Part shown: one piece after another, positions 63,175-64,000 of the stretch
How the letters are laid out: every line of letters begins with the position of its first letter
Position numbering within the stretch: the first letter of the stretch is position 1
DNA from: Bradyrhizobium murdochi
GTDB lineage: Bacteria > Pseudomonadota > Alphaproteobacteria > Rhizobiales > Xanthobacteraceae
Reading direction: 5' to 3'
Length of the DNA stretch: 64,000 nt
NCBI RefSeq assembly: GCF_000472965.1
Contig: NZ_AXAU01000023.1
Location: 1 to 64,000 of the forward strand
The notes under the pieces: generated by a model
What the model saw: only the letters and a program-made list of their open reading frames with translations
Told to the model about the DNA's origin: nothing
Databases searched by the model: none
Translations under genes and position numbers: made by a program

Positions 63175-63624
63175 CTAAATCAGCTCCGGCTTTCTACCGG
63201 TCAGGATCGCGGCGAGGTCGCGTTCGAGCAGTTGCTGGACCAGATCGAACGTGTCGATGATTTCCCTGATCTGGCTGATCTTGCCGTGGCGCAGCGTGTA
63301 GAAGCCGGCGATGTCGAACTGCACCATGCGCTGATTGCTGCTCTTGCGGAAGAACACGCGGATGAACGCGGCCGCCTTGTCGCCCTCGACGACCAGGATC
63401 GGCACCTCGCAGCGCAGTTCGGAATAGCGGGCGCGGACGGCGTTCCACATCTCGCGCATTTCGGCCTTGCCGCGGCGATGGCCCATATGCGGCAGGATAT
63501 CGATCGGGGCGTTGGCAAGGGATTCGATGTCGTCGGTGCAGCGCGCCAGCGCGCCTTCGACGTCGCCGGAATACAGGATGTTGAGGAAATCCAGTACGCG
63601 CTGACGATGAGATTCCTCGGTCAT
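63175..63624 (-). CDS. NTF2-like / SnoaL-fold protein (second paralogue)
   Basis: A 149-residue protein. RVLDFLNILYSGDVEGALAR, APIDILPHMGHRRGKAEMRE and GKISQIREIIDTFDLVQQLL align with the paralogue at 62521-62955, including the shared DTFDLV segment. The start at 63624 (MTEESHRQR) was chosen because the upstream frame is not conserved in its sister. Function is unknown. Confidence 0.82.
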   Translation of the reverse strand: MTEESHRQRVLDFLNILYSGDVEGALARCTDDIESLANAPIDILPHMGHRRGKAEMREMWNAVRARYSELRCEVPILVVEGDKAAAFIRVFFRKSSNQRMVQFDIAGFYTLRHGKISQIREIIDTFDLVQQLLERDLAAILTGRKPELI

Positions 63625-63857
63625 TCGTCCACCCCGTCTGGGTTCGATCCGGCTCTGCGGCCCAACCCAACGGAAGGGCGGAGGGATCAATCAGCAAAAG
63701 CAACCTTCAGTATGTGACGTGGTGGTTTCCAAAAGGTTCACTGCCGCCCGCGTTGCGACGACACAGAACACGCTGGGGCCTGTTGCAGGGTGATGACCCG
63801 CAGAGCGGGCGTCTCGCGCGTTCGCGCGACCAGTGGGCTTCTCGCAACAACGGAACG

Positions 63858-64000
63858 CTACCGTCCCGCCCGCACTCGCCGGCTCGCCCGCACCGGAAGC
63901 GCCGCCTCGATCAGCGCATGCGCCGCCTCCGTCTCCATATAGGACGGATCGCGATGCAACAGCACGACGGCGAACGAGCCGTCGAGCAGCAGCAGGATTT
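63858..64000 (-). CDS. C-terminus of a TetR/AcrR-type regulator, cut by window edge
   Basis: The last 47 codons are present, reading ILLLLDGSFAVVLLHRDPSY, then METEAAHALIEAALPVRASR and a TAG at 63858-63860. LLLLDG...VLL..DP is the usual end of a TetR ligand-binding domain. The DNA-binding part lies outside the window. Confidence 0.65.
   Translation of the reverse strand, partial: ILLLLDGSFAVVLLHRDPSYMETEAAHALIEAALPVRASRRVRAGR

Overview
The window is a high-GC chromosomal segment from an alphaproteobacterium, most likely Bradyrhizobium or a close relative in the Nitrobacteraceae. This is judged from gene order (ileS-lspA-DUF3035-M16-M16, uvrC-pgsA-moaD-moaE, lgt-COG1565-pgeF, rplY-pth-ychF), a RibH2-type lumazine synthase behind an FMN riboswitch, perfect CtrA-type boxes (TTAA-N7-TTAA), and many long stem-loop intergenic repeats. 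It is mostly core housekeeping DNA. I saw no tRNA, rRNA, CRISPR array, prophage or genomic island. The only mobile DNA is the 3' end of an IS transposase at the left edge.

Layout. 1-6.2 kb: IS remnant, tadA, rluB with a very long charged N-terminus, rsmD, mutL and a ribbon-helix-helix protein. 6.2-9.3 kb: a four-gene redox cassette (cytochrome c, VOC protein, Tat-exported dehydrogenase subunit 3, GMC flavoprotein). 9.6-11.3 kb: a secreted peptide, a DUF2892 protein coupled to an ECF sigma factor, and arfB. 11.5-21 kb: two M16 peptidases, a DUF3035-like protein, lspA, ileS with a histone-like Lys/Ala tail, a sugar acetyltransferase and ribF. 21-31 kb: cheY, a HAD phosphatase, a degenerate EAL protein, a holin-like membrane protein, an omega-aminotransferase, then prmB-moaE-moaD-pgsA-uvrC. 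31-36 kb: an outer-membrane barrel, csp, rlmJ, RNase T2 and small exported proteins. 36-45 kb: a MarR/OmpR/EnvZ-type regulatory operon, two branched-chain aminotransferases, hisS, a tautomerase, a thioesterase, proC and ybjN. 45-52 kb: a polytopic membrane protein, a frameshifted TctC-type binding protein, the FMN riboswitch and ribH2, an SDR, prs and a lipoprotein. 52-60 kb: pgeF, a COG1565 methyltransferase, lgt, ubiK, rplY-pth-ychF, DUF4282 and two MaoC proteins. 60-64 kb: small membrane proteins, two exported or coiled-coil unknowns, two NTF2-like proteins and the end of a TetR regulator.

How the genes work together. Translation and RNA modification dominate (tadA, rluB, rsmD, rlmJ, prmB, arfB, ileS, hisS, rplY, pth, ychF). 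Envelope biogenesis follows (lspA, lgt, pgeF, pgsA, the outer-membrane protein), with DNA repair (mutL, uvrC), flavin supply (ribF, ribH2) and molybdopterin synthase (moaD/moaE). Two perfect CtrA boxes lie upstream of ybjN and of the outer-membrane barrel gene. Decay is visible in the frameshifted TctC gene and in fragments of an alcohol dehydrogenase and a dienelactone hydrolase.

I did not find a clear new defence or biosynthetic system. The signals most worth testing are the CtrA/palindrome promoter of ybjN, the MarR operator over its own start codon, the Lys/Ala tail on IleS, the base-composition mosaic inside hisS, the GMC/VOC/cytochrome cassette and the dispersed hairpin families.
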